Shown: one piece after another, positions 8,822 through 17,366 of the stretch
Layout of the letters: each line of letters starts with the position of its first letter
Numbering within the stretch: the stretch's first letter is position 1
Source: Hyphomicrobiales bacterium
GTDB lineage: Bacteria > Pseudomonadota > Alphaproteobacteria > Rhizobiales > Rhizobiaceae
Reading direction: 5' to 3'
DNA length: 64,000 bases
NCBI GenBank assembly: GCA_900467745.1
Contig: UBQW01000028.1
Location: forward strand, 56,674 to 120,673
Made by a program: the position numbers and the translations under genes
Notes under the pieces: generated by a model
The model's input: only the letters and a program-made list of their open reading frames with translations
Told to the model about the DNA's origin: nothing
Database searches by the model: none

Positions 8822-9904
8822 ATGGCAGATGTGTCCCTCAAGAATGTGGGGAAGACTTACGAAAACGCCTCGGCGAACACGATCGAGAACCTGAACCTGG
8901 ACATTCGCAGCGGTGAGTTCGTGGTGCTTGTCGGCCCGTCGGGCTGCGGCAAGTCGACGACACTGCGGATGCTGGCGGGCCTTGAGGAACTGACGGACGG
9001 CGAAATCTGGATCGGCGACCGGCGTGTGGACGAACTGGAGCCGCGCGATCGCAACATCGCCATGGTCTTCCAGAACTACGCGCTCTATCCGCACATGACA
9101 GTGGCGCAGAACATGAGCTTCGGCTTGAAGCTTTCGGGCATGGATAAGGCAGAGATTCGCCGCCGTGTCGAGGAGGCAGCAAAGGTCCTGGATATCTCAG
9201 CCCTGCTGGAGCGGCGGCCCAAGCAGCTCTCAGGCGGCCAGCGCCAGCGCGTCGCCATGGGTCGCGCGATGGTTCGCGATCCTGCAGTCTTCCTGTTCGA
9301 CGAGCCGCTCTCCAACCTAGATGCGAAGCTGCGCGGGCAGATGCGTGCGGAAATCCGCCGCCTGCACAAGCGGCTGAAGGCGACCACCGTTTACGTTACC
9401 CACGACCAGGTCGAGGCCATGACGCTGGCGGACCGCGTGGTGGTGTTGAACAAGGGTCTGATCGAGCAGCAGGGAACGCCGCAGGAACTCTACGAACGTC
9501 CCGCAACCCGCTTCGTCGCCGGCTTCATCGGCAGCCCGACTATGAATTTCCTGCCGGCCGACGTCGTTATGGAAGGCGAAACACCGACGCTGAAGTTCGC
9601 TGGCGCCACGCTGGCCGCTCCGACCGATAAGCTCGAAGCGTTGAAGGCCTTCGCCGGCCGCCGTGTCGAGATCGCTCTGCGCCCCGAACATTTCCTGGCC
9701 GACGGCGCAACCGAAATCACGGTACCGGTCGACATGGCCGAACTGCTCGGCCCGACGACGCTCGTTCATTTCACGCTGGAAGGCGTCTCCTGTTCCGCCA
9801 TGCTGCCGCCGGAGCTCGCCGCGGCCGAGGGGCAGGCGCAGTCGCTGCGCATCGCCCGTGATCGCATGTCCCTCTTCGACCCGAATACCGGCCGCGCCAT
9901 CTGA
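8822..9904 (+). CDS. Sugar-type ABC transporter ATP-binding protein (UgpC/MalK family)
   Basis: The 360-residue ATPase has Walker A GPSGCGKST near residue 40, the MalK-type Q-loop region MVFQNYALYPHMTV, signature LSGGQRQRVAMGRAM, Walker B FLFDEPLSNLDAKLR and switch HDQ. The C-terminal third is the regulatory TOBE/OB domain typical of MalK/UgpC. The MADVSLKN start is conventional; an in-frame ATG 20 codons earlier (8762) is possible, and neither has a strong ribosome binding site. It is the first gene of an operon with its own binding protein and two permeases, a complete CUT1-type importer for a sugar, glycerol-phosphodiester or other polyol-like solute. Confidence 0.92.
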   Translation: MADVSLKNVGKTYENASANTIENLNLDIRSGEFVVLVGPSGCGKSTTLRMLAGLEELTDGEIWIGDRRVDELEPRDRNIAMVFQNYALYPHMTVAQNMSFGLKLSGMDKAEIRRRVEEAAKVLDISALLERRPKQLSGGQRQRVAMGRAMVRDPAVFLFDEPLSNLDAKLRGQMRAEIRRLHKRLKATTVYVTHDQVEAMTLADRVVVLNKGLIEQQGTPQELYERPATRFVAGFIGSPTMNFLPADVVMEGETPTLKFAGATLAAPTDKLEALKAFAGRRVEIALRPEHFLADGATEITVPVDMAELLGPTTLVHFTLEGVSCSAMLPPELAAAEGQAQSLRIARDRMSLFDPNTGRAI

Positions 9905-9947
9905 CGCGACCACCGCCTGCACGACATAAAATCAAGGAGAACAGCTG

Positions 9948-11252
9948 ATGAATGCCCGCATACTCTTTCTCGCCGGCCTGCTTGGCGCCACCGCGCTTGG
10001 CGGCACCGGCGCATTTGCCCAGGACAGCGCTGCCTGTACCGGCGAGACCGTGACGCTGCGCATTCTGCGCACGCCGGGGAACTACCCCTATCCGGCGCCG
10101 ATGGAGGCCTGGCAGAAGGAAAATCCCTGCGTCAAGTTCGAGATCAACGAAGTTCCATTCGCCCAGCTTGCTGACACGATCTCCGTTCAGGCCGCGAGCT
10201 CCAATCCGCCTGACGTTCTGGTTTACGACGGTCCGAACACCCAGTCCTACGCCGCCTCCGGCATCCTGCTGCCCATCACCAAGTACCTGCCGAAGGGCTG
10301 GGACGAAGATATCCTGCCCGCGACCAAGGCCGAGCACAGCTACGAGGGTGAGGTCTATTCGCCCGGCATCGAGCAGACCACCGTCGCCATGTACTACAAC
10401 AAGAAGCTCGTTGAAGCCGCCGGCATCAAGCCGCCGCAGACGCTCGACAAGGCCTGGACCTGGCCGGAAGCACTGGCTGCTTTCAAGGCCTGCCAGCAGG
10501 GCCCGGCCGGCGCACCGAGCGTCTGGGGTCTCGGCCCGACCCGCTTCGGCAACGGCCAGCCCGGCCTCGTCTATCAGGACCTGATCTACCAGCGTTCAGC
10601 AGGCGACCCGAAGGCCGATCCGGAAAGCTCCGCCTACAAGACCTTCTGGGCACTCTCCAAGGACGGCAAGTCGGTCGAGGGATACCTGAACACGCCGGAA
10701 GCGATCGAAGCGCTGAAGTTTTACCAGTCGCTGTTCAATTCCGAAGGTGTCGCGCCAAAGGTCGGCATTCCGAACGCCTTCTTCGACGGCAAGGCCTGCT
10801 TCTACATCGACACGCCGGCAGCCGGCAGCGCGCTGATCAAGGATCCGAAGATCGAGTGGGGCATCACCCCGATCCCGTACTTCAAGACCCCGATCGTTCA
10901 TACCGGCTCGACCACGATCGGCGCCACGGCGCGTTCCAAGCATCCCGATATCGCCGCAAAGTTCGTGGTCGACATGTCCACGGGTGAATACGCCTACATG
11001 AACGTCAGCCAGCGCGGCAACCTGCCGACGCTGAAGAGCCTGTTTCCACGCTTCGAGACCTACAACTCTTATCCGATGAAGGTCTTCGTCGATCAGCTGC
11101 AGGAATGGGGCCAGCCGCGTCCTCCGGGTCCGAAGTTCGCCCAGTACGACAAGCTCGTTACCGATGCTCTGCGTGCCGTGGCCTTCGGCGGTAATCCAGC
11201 CGACCTGATGGCGGACGCCGAGAAGAAAGTACAGCGAGTTCTCGATCGCTAA
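9948..11252 (+). CDS. ABC transporter extracellular solute-binding protein (family 1)
   Basis: The 434-residue precursor has a signal peptide (residues 1-25, ending GAFAQ) and the CUT1 binding-protein layout: TLRILRTPG early, a PPDVLVYDGP segment, YNKKLVEAAGIKPP, and a late TGSTTIGATARSKHPD stretch. AAGGAG precedes the ATG. Two cysteines (C27-region and C41-region of the precursor) could form a disulfide in the periplasm. It follows the ATPase by 43 bases and precedes two MalF/MalG-type permeases. The ligand is unknown. The downstream hydrolase, D-2-hydroxyacid dehydrogenase and amidase suggest that it need not be a simple sugar. Confidence 0.92.
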   Translation: MNARILFLAGLLGATALGGTGAFAQDSAACTGETVTLRILRTPGNYPYPAPMEAWQKENPCVKFEINEVPFAQLADTISVQAASSNPPDVLVYDGPNTQSYAASGILLPITKYLPKGWDEDILPATKAEHSYEGEVYSPGIEQTTVAMYYNKKLVEAAGIKPPQTLDKAWTWPEALAAFKACQQGPAGAPSVWGLGPTRFGNGQPGLVYQDLIYQRSAGDPKADPESSAYKTFWALSKDGKSVEGYLNTPEAIEALKFYQSLFNSEGVAPKVGIPNAFFDGKACFYIDTPAAGSALIKDPKIEWGITPIPYFKTPIVHTGSTTIGATARSKHPDIAAKFVVDMSTGEYAYMNVSQRGNLPTLKSLFPRFETYNSYPMKVFVDQLQEWGQPRPPGPKFAQYDKLVTDALRAVAFGGNPADLMADAEKKVQRVLDR

Positions 11253-11267
11253 GCATTGGACGCAAGA

Positions 11268-12206
11268 ATGTCGGTCTCAAATACCCTATCCACGGCTTCG
11301 GCCAAACCAAAGACGCGAAAGCCCGCCACGAAGCGGCAGAAGCGCGATTGGCTGTTTGCGGCCGGCTTCCTTGCGCCGTTCATGATACTGTTGCTGGTCT
11401 TCCAGTACGTGCCCTTGCTCGTCATGGCCCGCAACAGCGTCTATGATTACTCCCTGCTCAACCCGGCCGCCGCCAAGTTCGTCGGGTTGCGCAACTTCAC
11501 CGACATGATCGACTATGACGATGCCGCCGTCTCCTTCGGCGTCACCTTTCTCTTCGCGCTTGGCGTCGTCGTCTTCGTCATCCCGGTGGCCTTCTCGCTG
11601 GCATTGTTTCTCAATTCGAAGCTCCCGGCGCGCGGCCTTGTCCGCACCATGATCATGCTGCCGGTCGTGACCTCGTCGGTGGTTGTCGCCACCATGTGGT
11701 CTTTCCTGCTCGACCCATCGAACGGGCTGATCAACGGCGTGCTGAACATCGTCGGCATCGGCAACCAGCCCTTCCTGACGTCGACGAGCCAGGCGCTTCC
11801 AGCCCTGATCGCCATGACGCTCTGGCAGCAGGTCGGCTTCGGCGCCATCCTCTTCCTCGCCGGCCTGCAAGGCCTGCCGGTAGAACTGACCGAGGCCGCC
11901 CGTATCGACGGCGCCACGCGCCGCCAGGTTCTCTGGAACGTGACGATCCCGCTCCTCTCCCGCACGACGCTCTTCGTCGTCGTGATCATGACGGTGTTTT
12001 CACTGCAGGCCTTCGCGCCGGCCTTCCTGATGACCCAAGGCGGACCGCAGGACAGCACCAACCTGATCGTCTACCACATCTACAACAGCGCCTTCATCAT
12101 GCAGCAGGCCGGCTATGCCTCGGCACTATCCGTTGCGCTGCTGCTTGTGGTGCTTGCCATCTCCATGGCGCAGATGGCCCTGCTGCGCTCCCGCTGGAAT
12201 TACTGA
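11268..12206 (+). CDS. ABC transporter permease, MalF/UgpA type
   Basis: The 312-residue membrane protein has about six transmembrane helices and the ATPase-contact EAA loop ELTEAARIDGATRRQVLWNV near residue 210. A basic N-terminal tail (KPKTRKPATKRQKRD) precedes the first helix. The ATG at 11268 is preferred over an in-frame TTG at 11256. It pairs with the next permease to form the channel of the importer encoded from 8822. It lies 15 bases after the binding protein gene with no hairpin between, unlike the other importer operons in this window. Confidence 0.92.
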   Translation: MSVSNTLSTASAKPKTRKPATKRQKRDWLFAAGFLAPFMILLLVFQYVPLLVMARNSVYDYSLLNPAAAKFVGLRNFTDMIDYDDAAVSFGVTFLFALGVVVFVIPVAFSLALFLNSKLPARGLVRTMIMLPVVTSSVVVATMWSFLLDPSNGLINGVLNIVGIGNQPFLTSTSQALPALIAMTLWQQVGFGAILFLAGLQGLPVELTEAARIDGATRRQVLWNVTIPLLSRTTLFVVVIMTVFSLQAFAPAFLMTQGGPQDSTNLIVYHIYNSAFIMQQAGYASALSVALLLVVLAISMAQMALLRSRWNY

Positions 12207-12207
12207 C

Positions 12208-13053
12208 ATGAAGAAGCAACATCTCCGGCGCGGCGCCATGGTCGCCCTCGTCATCGTCGTCATCCTGTGCTGCTTCCTGGCGCCCTATGCCTGGATCGTC
12301 TCGTCGTCCTTCAAGAACCAGCTGACGCTGTTTAACGACGTTACGCCGCTCTCCTGGCGCGCCTTCCTGCCCGTCGAGGGAACGTTCGAAAACTATCGCA
12401 CGCTGTTCGAGCGCACCAACGTGCTGACCGCGCTGATGAACACCGCCATCGTTGCCGGCGGGCAGGTGGCTCTGACGCTGCTGCTCTGCTCGATGGCAGC
12501 CTATTCGCTGACGCGCATCCGCTTTCCCGGCGCGAAGATCGTTTTCGTGCTGATCCTCCTCACTTTCCTGCTACCGATCGAGGCGATGATGGTGCCCCTC
12601 TATCAGGTGGTTTCCGGCCTCGGCCTCTCCAACACGCTGCTCGGCGTCATGATCCCGTGGATTGCCAGCCCGTTCGGTCTGTTCCTGCTGAAGCAGGCGT
12701 TCGAGGAACTGCCGGTCGAACTCGAGGACGCCGCGCGGATCGACGGCGCCGGTCATGTGCGCATCTTCTTTTCAATCGTGCTGCCGAATGTGAAGGTGCC
12801 GATGCTGACGCTTGGCCTCATCACCTTCCTGTTTTCGTGGAACAGCTTCCTGTGGCCACTCGTCATCATCCAGGATCCGGCAATCCAGGTCATCCAGGTG
12901 GCGATTGCCCAGCAGGGCTCGCCGACACAGTTGCCGAACTGGGGCGAAACCTTTGCCGGCGCGACTGTCGCTACCGTTCCGCTCATCCTGCTCTTCCTGC
13001 TGTTACAGAAGTATTTCACGCAGGGCATGACCACCAGCGGGATCAAGGGCTAG
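12208..13053 (+). CDS. ABC transporter permease, MalG/UgpE type
   Basis: The 281-residue inner-membrane protein has six predicted helices and the EAA loop ELEDAARIDGAGHVRIFFSI near residue 185. The first periplasmic loop after helix 1 (WIVSSSFKNQ) is typical of the MalG side. It begins one base after the stop of the preceding permease, so the two are translationally coupled and should be made in equal amounts. The next gene, an alpha/beta hydrolase, starts three bases after its stop, so import and hydrolysis are in one transcript. Confidence 0.92.
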   Translation: MKKQHLRRGAMVALVIVVILCCFLAPYAWIVSSSFKNQLTLFNDVTPLSWRAFLPVEGTFENYRTLFERTNVLTALMNTAIVAGGQVALTLLLCSMAAYSLTRIRFPGAKIVFVLILLTFLLPIEAMMVPLYQVVSGLGLSNTLLGVMIPWIASPFGLFLLKQAFEELPVELEDAARIDGAGHVRIFFSIVLPNVKVPMLTLGLITFLFSWNSFLWPLVIIQDPAIQVIQVAIAQQGSPTQLPNWGETFAGATVATVPLILLFLLLQKYFTQGMTTSGIKG

Positions 13054-13056
13054 GCC

Positions 13057-13890
13057 ATGAACGCACCGGCACGCGGCCTTGCCCCGCTTTCGACACTGGA
13101 CGCACCGATGGGCGGACAGATCGGCTATCGCGTCCTCGGAAGCGAAGGCGATTGGCTCGTGCTGATCCACGGCTGGTGCGGCAACGCAGAGCATTGGAAC
13201 GCGATCGCGCCCGAACTGGCGCGAGACCACCGCGTGCTGGCGGTCTCGCATCCCGGTTTCGGTGGCACGCTCCCGCCGCCGCCAGCCGGCCAGACGATCC
13301 GCGCGATGGGCGCTGCAGTCGCACATCTCCTGACTCATCTTAGCATCGAAGGAGCGACGTTGATCGGTCACTCGATGGGCGGCCCGATCATGACCGAGGT
13401 GGCGATCATCGCACCGGACCGCGTGAGGGCCTTGATCGGCCTCGATACGTTGACGGACCGCGGCTATTACGGTCGTGTTCCCGACGACGAGCTCGTCAGA
13501 CGCCACGAGGAGTTCGCCGCCGACTACGCGGGCCGCATGCGCGCCATGATCGACATCATTGTGCATCCCTCCACCGACGAGGCGATGCGCCAGTCGATCA
13601 CCGACAGCATGATCGCCTCGGCTCCCGCCGCCTTCGCGCTTGACGTCAAGGACGACCTCTTCGCCTGGGACGCGCAAGAGCGCTGGCCGCTCGTCGCCTG
13701 TCCCGCCGTGATGCTCAATTCGGCCTGGGTCGCGCGACTGGCGGATCCGGCGCCAATGGACTGTTTCAGCAGCACCGATGTCGTCGAATACGACTCTGGT
13801 CACTTTCCGATGATCGAAGCTCCCGTGATGATTGTGGAAAAGCTCCGAACCTGCCTTGCTACATTCGTATACCCACTCACCACCCATTGA
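13057..13890 (+). CDS. Alpha/beta-fold hydrolase
   Basis: The 277-residue cytosolic hydrolase shows the oxyanion segment LIHGWCGNAEHW near residue 37, nucleophile elbow GHSMGG near 106 and the late histidine in SGHFPM near 248, so a Ser-His pair with an intervening acid is likely intact. It is coupled to the upstream permease. Family members cleave esters, lactones or ring-fission products; the substrate is probably what the transporter brings in. It is not closely similar to the hydrolase at 5682, so the two operons probably carry out different hydrolytic steps rather than duplicating one. Confidence 0.88.
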   Translation: MNAPARGLAPLSTLDAPMGGQIGYRVLGSEGDWLVLIHGWCGNAEHWNAIAPELARDHRVLAVSHPGFGGTLPPPPAGQTIRAMGAAVAHLLTHLSIEGATLIGHSMGGPIMTEVAIIAPDRVRALIGLDTLTDRGYYGRVPDDELVRRHEEFAADYAGRMRAMIDIIVHPSTDEAMRQSITDSMIASAPAAFALDVKDDLFAWDAQERWPLVACPAVMLNSAWVARLADPAPMDCFSSTDVVEYDSGHFPMIEAPVMIVEKLRTCLATFVYPLTTH

Positions 13891-13972
13891 ATGCAGAGCG
13901 AAAAGAAAAGTATAAATGCCGCCAGCAAAATACAAATTGGCCATTCGCAGTTCCGCGAGAGGAGTGACCGTA

Positions 13973-14683
13973 TTGGATCAGGATGACACGCGTCTGCCCG
14001 AGGCGGCAAACGGTATGCGCGCTCCGACCCGCGCCGGCGAGCTGCGTGAGCAGCTCGAGCAGATGATCCTTAGCGGCAGGCTCGAACCCGGCGAGCGGCT
14101 GGACGAGATGGAGCTCGCGCGCCGCTTCGGCCTGTCACGCACGCCGGTGCGCGAAGCAATCAAGGCGCTGCTGGCGATAGGACTCGTCGAGACGCGCGGC
14201 CGGCAGGGCACCCATGTTGCCCTGCTCTCCATTCCGGCGCTGATCGAGATGTTCGACGTGATGTCGGCTCTTGAAGGTCTCTGCGCCCGACTCGCCGCCC
14301 GCCGCGCGACACCTGCGGAGCGCGCTGGTATGCGCAAGGTGCACGAGGAACTGGTCGAAGCCTACAATTCCGGTGACCCTGTCGCCTTCTACAAGGTGAA
14401 CCAGAAGTTCCACGACCAGCTTTACGAGGCGGCCCACACGCATTTCATCGCCGACCAGGCGATCCAGCTTCGCCGCCGCATCGGTGCCTACCGCATGCGC
14501 GCCACCTACCAGCCTGGCCGCATGCTGAGCACGCTGACCGAGCACGTCCGCATCATGGACGCGATCGATGCCGGTGATCCGGAAGGGGCGCGCAAGGCGG
14601 CCAGCGATCACGTCCAGCTGCTCGGCGATCAGCTGACCGATTTCATTTCGTCGTTGCCGGCACATATGAGCCGCGCTCAGTAA
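13973..14683 (+). CDS. GntR-family transcriptional regulator (FadR/FCD subfamily)
   Basis: The 236-residue regulator has an N-terminal winged helix (GELREQLEQMILSGRL, then LARRFGLSRTPVREAI near residues 40-60) and a C-terminal all-helical FCD ligand domain with the usual arginine/histidine pattern (KFHDQLYEAA near 145, HVRIMDAI near 195). The TTG start at 13973 was chosen for an AGGAG eight bases upstream and a typical family length; an in-frame ATG at 13916 would add 19 residues. It lies inside the importer operon and is the most likely controller of the repeated GAATA-type motifs at 2.4, 8.5, 8.7 and 17.2 kb. Confidence 0.88.
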   Translation: MDQDDTRLPEAANGMRAPTRAGELREQLEQMILSGRLEPGERLDEMELARRFGLSRTPVREAIKALLAIGLVETRGRQGTHVALLSIPALIEMFDVMSALEGLCARLAARRATPAERAGMRKVHEELVEAYNSGDPVAFYKVNQKFHDQLYEAAHTHFIADQAIQLRRRIGAYRMRATYQPGRMLSTLTEHVRIMDAIDAGDPEGARKAASDHVQLLGDQLTDFISSLPAHMSRAQ

Positions 14684-14747
14684 CACGAACGAGCTTCGCG
14701 CTCGCAAGGAGACCGCGCGGCAATCGTCGCGCGGGAGGAGGAAACAT

Positions 14748-15695
14748 ATGCCCGCATCAGAACGCCCCGTGATCCTCAACCAGCTTGGCCCGGAACTCGG
14801 CAAGACGCTCGAGGAGCATCCTTCCCGACCCATCGTGATCCAGAGTTCCTTTCCGGACGAGCCATGGAAGATCGTGCCCGAGGCCGACATTCTTGTGACG
14901 GGAGGCTTTGCCAACTGGAAACAGGCGCCGCGCGACTGGCGGTTTCCAGAGCGGCTGAAATGGGTGCAATCGCAGACGACGGGCATCGAGATCTATCCAC
15001 CGACCCTCCTGCGGGATCGGGTTATGACCTGCGGGCGCGGACTGAACGCACTGCCGATCGCCGAGTTCGTCTTCGCGGCGATACTGCGCAGCGAAAAGCG
15101 GCTGGAAGAGACGCGTGCCCGCAGCGAGGCGGACTGGCGCCGGCACGACATCGGCCGCCTATATGGCAAGACGCTCGGCCTCATCGGCTACGGAAGCCTC
15201 GGCCAGGCGATCGCCCGCCGGGCGCTTGCCTTCGACATGAATGTCATGGTCAACCGCCGCACGGCCTGGGAGGGTGAGCGGGGCATCGCAGCGGCCGGGA
15301 TCGACGAGATCTTCGCAACCGCCGACCACCTCGTCATCGCCGCGCCGCTGACATTGGAAACGGAAGGTTTGATCGGTGCCGACCTCTTCCGCGCCGCCAA
15401 GCCGGGCTTGCACATCGTCAATATATCCCGCGGCAGCCTCATCGATCAGGAAGCGCTGGTAGCGGCAATCGTTGCGGGAGATATCGGCAGCGCGACGCTC
15501 GACGTGACCACGCCGGAGCCGCTGCCGGACGGTCACCCGCTCTACACCTTGCCCAACGTCTTCATAAGCCCGCACATTTCATGGGCGGGCGGTGATCAGG
15601 ACCGGGTTTTCCAGGACCGGTTGATGAAGAACCTCGACGCCTATCTGAATGGCGAAGAGCTCGAGGCGCTGGTCGATCCCGCGCGCGGCTACTGA
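14748..15695 (+). CDS. D-2-hydroxyacid dehydrogenase (NAD(P)-binding)
   Basis: The 315-residue enzyme belongs to the D-isomer-specific 2-hydroxyacid dehydrogenase family. The Rossmann motif GLIGYGSLGQAIA is near residue 145. The catalytic arginine is in NISRGSLIDQEAL near 230, the glutamate in TTPEPLPDGHPLY near 258 and the histidine in ISPHISWAGG near 277. Arg, Glu and His are all present, so it is probably active, reducing a 2-keto acid or oxidising a D-2-hydroxy acid. A strong GGGAGGAGG ribosome binding site precedes the ATG. It follows the GntR gene by 64 bases, with a short GC-rich inverted repeat between. Confidence 0.88.
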   Translation: MPASERPVILNQLGPELGKTLEEHPSRPIVIQSSFPDEPWKIVPEADILVTGGFANWKQAPRDWRFPERLKWVQSQTTGIEIYPPTLLRDRVMTCGRGLNALPIAEFVFAAILRSEKRLEETRARSEADWRRHDIGRLYGKTLGLIGYGSLGQAIARRALAFDMNVMVNRRTAWEGERGIAAAGIDEIFATADHLVIAAPLTLETEGLIGADLFRAAKPGLHIVNISRGSLIDQEALVAAIVAGDIGSATLDVTTPEPLPDGHPLYTLPNVFISPHISWAGGDQDRVFQDRLMKNLDAYLNGEELEALVDPARGY

Positions 15696-15707
15696 CCCGG
15701 GTCGACC

Positions 15708-17129
15708 TCACTCTGAAACCTCGCCCCGAAGCGTCGGACGTCTGCGGTGGAACGACGTCCTCGTCTGGTAGGCTCCGCCGGCCCGGCACAGTAAAGCCTC
15801 GGCGAAGGGGCGACCGACGAACTGGAAGCCGACGGGAATTCCCTTGGTGCTCTCACCGCAAGGCATGGTGATCGTCGGGTAACCGCAGACGTCGAAAGGC
15901 GCCGTGAACGGCCCGATGGCAAGGATCGCGGCGGGGTCTTCGCCGAGCGATGACATGAACTCCAAAGAGGGGCCGGCAACCGGCAATCCGGGCACCATGA
16001 GCAGGTCGATATCGGCGAACATGCGCGCGATCCGGCCGTTGAATTCGCGGCGATCCTCCAGCGCTACCGCCATATCGCGCGCCGTGTAGGCACGGCCGCG
16101 CTCCAAAAGAGCGGACAGTCGCTTGCCATACTCCGCCTTGCGCGCCGGATAGGTCGCTTCATGCGCTATCGCGCATTCGACCGCGCACTGCACGGCCCAG
16201 CCGCGCAGCACCAGATCGGGATCGGGAAAGCTGACATTCACGAAACGGGCGCCAAGCCCGCGCATCACCTCGACCGCCGCCTCGATCGACGCCACCACCT
16301 CGTCCGTCGCGCGTGACGCAATGAAGGCCCGATCGATGCCGATCGTCAGGCCGTTGGCATCGGCGGACAGAGCAGCGGCGAGATAGTCATCGACGGGAAC
16401 CTGCGCGGCGGACGGATCCGCCGCGTCCGGCCCGGCGATGGCGCCGAGAAGAGCCGACGCATCGGCCACGCTGCGGGCCATCGGCCCGACGTGATCGAGA
16501 GAGTTCGCAAGGGGAAAGACGCCGTGGCGGCTCACGCGCCCCCATGTCGGCTTGATGCCAACGACACCGCAGCAGGACGACGGTAGGCGAATGGAGCCGC
16601 CCGTGTCGGTGCCGAGTGTGCCATAGGCAAGGCCCGACGTGACCGCCACGCCCGAACCCGATGACGACGTTCCGGTCCAGTGCGCGGCGCCAAAAGGATT
16701 GATAGGTGGTGTGATCGACGGATGGTGATCGGCATAGACGCCTTCAGTCAAAGTCAGCTTGCCAAGCATCACGGCACCCGCTGCCCGCAGACGCGCCGTC
16801 GCAGTCGAGTCCTCGCCTATCTCCTGACCGGCGAAGACAGGACTGCCAAAACCCGTCGGAATGTCGGCGGTGGCGAAGGCATCCTTAACGGCTAGCGGAA
16901 TTCCATGCAGTGGTCCGCGCCAGTTCCCAGCCTTGATCTCGGCATCCGCGTTGCGCGCTGCGGCGAGAGCCACGTCCCGCGCAACGGCGGCATAGGAGTG
17001 TAGTGCCCCGTCATGCGTAGAGATCCGCTCGAGCATGAGTTCTGTCAACGCAACCGAGGAAACCGCCCCCCTGCGCATGACCTCTCCAAGCTGGGTAAAT
17101 TCGGCAGACCACAGGGGCTCGTTACTCAT
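15708..17129 (-). CDS. Amidase signature family protein
   Basis: The 473-residue enzyme carries the Ser-cisSer-Lys triad of amidase-signature enzymes: lysine in LAVKDAFA near residue 82, the glycine/serine stretch TGTSSSGSGVAVTSGLA near 155 and the nucleophile region GTDTGGSIRLPSS near 180. Family members hydrolyse carbon-nitrogen bonds of amides, ureas or biurets. The length is normal. AAGGA six bases before the ATG supports the start. It converges on the D-2-hydroxyacid dehydrogenase and is divergent from the NMT1-like importer. Its upstream region shares TGAATACATATT with the SDR operon promoter, so it is probably co-regulated with that pathway. Confidence 0.9.
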   Translation of the reverse strand: MSNEPLWSAEFTQLGEVMRRGAVSSVALTELMLERISTHDGALHSYAAVARDVALAAARNADAEIKAGNWRGPLHGIPLAVKDAFATADIPTGFGSPVFAGQEIGEDSTATARLRAAGAVMLGKLTLTEGVYADHHPSITPPINPFGAAHWTGTSSSGSGVAVTSGLAYGTLGTDTGGSIRLPSSCCGVVGIKPTWGRVSRHGVFPLANSLDHVGPMARSVADASALLGAIAGPDAADPSAAQVPVDDYLAAALSADANGLTIGIDRAFIASRATDEVVASIEAAVEVMRGLGARFVNVSFPDPDLVLRGWAVQCAVECAIAHEATYPARKAEYGKRLSALLERGRAYTARDMAVALEDRREFNGRIARMFADIDLLMVPGLPVAGPSLEFMSSLGEDPAAILAIGPFTAPFDVCGYPTITMPCGESTKGIPVGFQFVGRPFAEALLCRAGGAYQTRTSFHRRRPTLRGEVSE

Positions 17130-17204
17130 CAGTCATCCTTTTTTGCATGTTCGATACGGCATAGGCGCACTCAATTCAGCCTAAAAAATCACACTTGTCA
17201 AAAT

Positions 17205-17216
17205 TGAATACATATT
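17205..17216 (-). promoter_or_regulatory. Shared 12-mer TGAATACATATT upstream of the amidase gene
   Basis: The same twelve bases occur at 8535-8546 upstream of the SDR operon. The centre AATACATATT is nearly palindromic. It lies 76 bases before the amidase start, in the 237-bp spacer between the amidase and the binding-protein gene. It may be an operator or part of a promoter. Confidence 0.4.
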
Positions 17217-17366
17217 AGGCAAATATTGCATTTTATAATCAGCGAGGACTGGATTATGCACCGCCCATCCGCATGAACAGTCCGTTTTCAGGCAAAAATG
17301 CCGAGTCTTGAATTGGCATGTATATTGCAATCATCTTTCTGCATACACAAAATGGGGAACTACATC

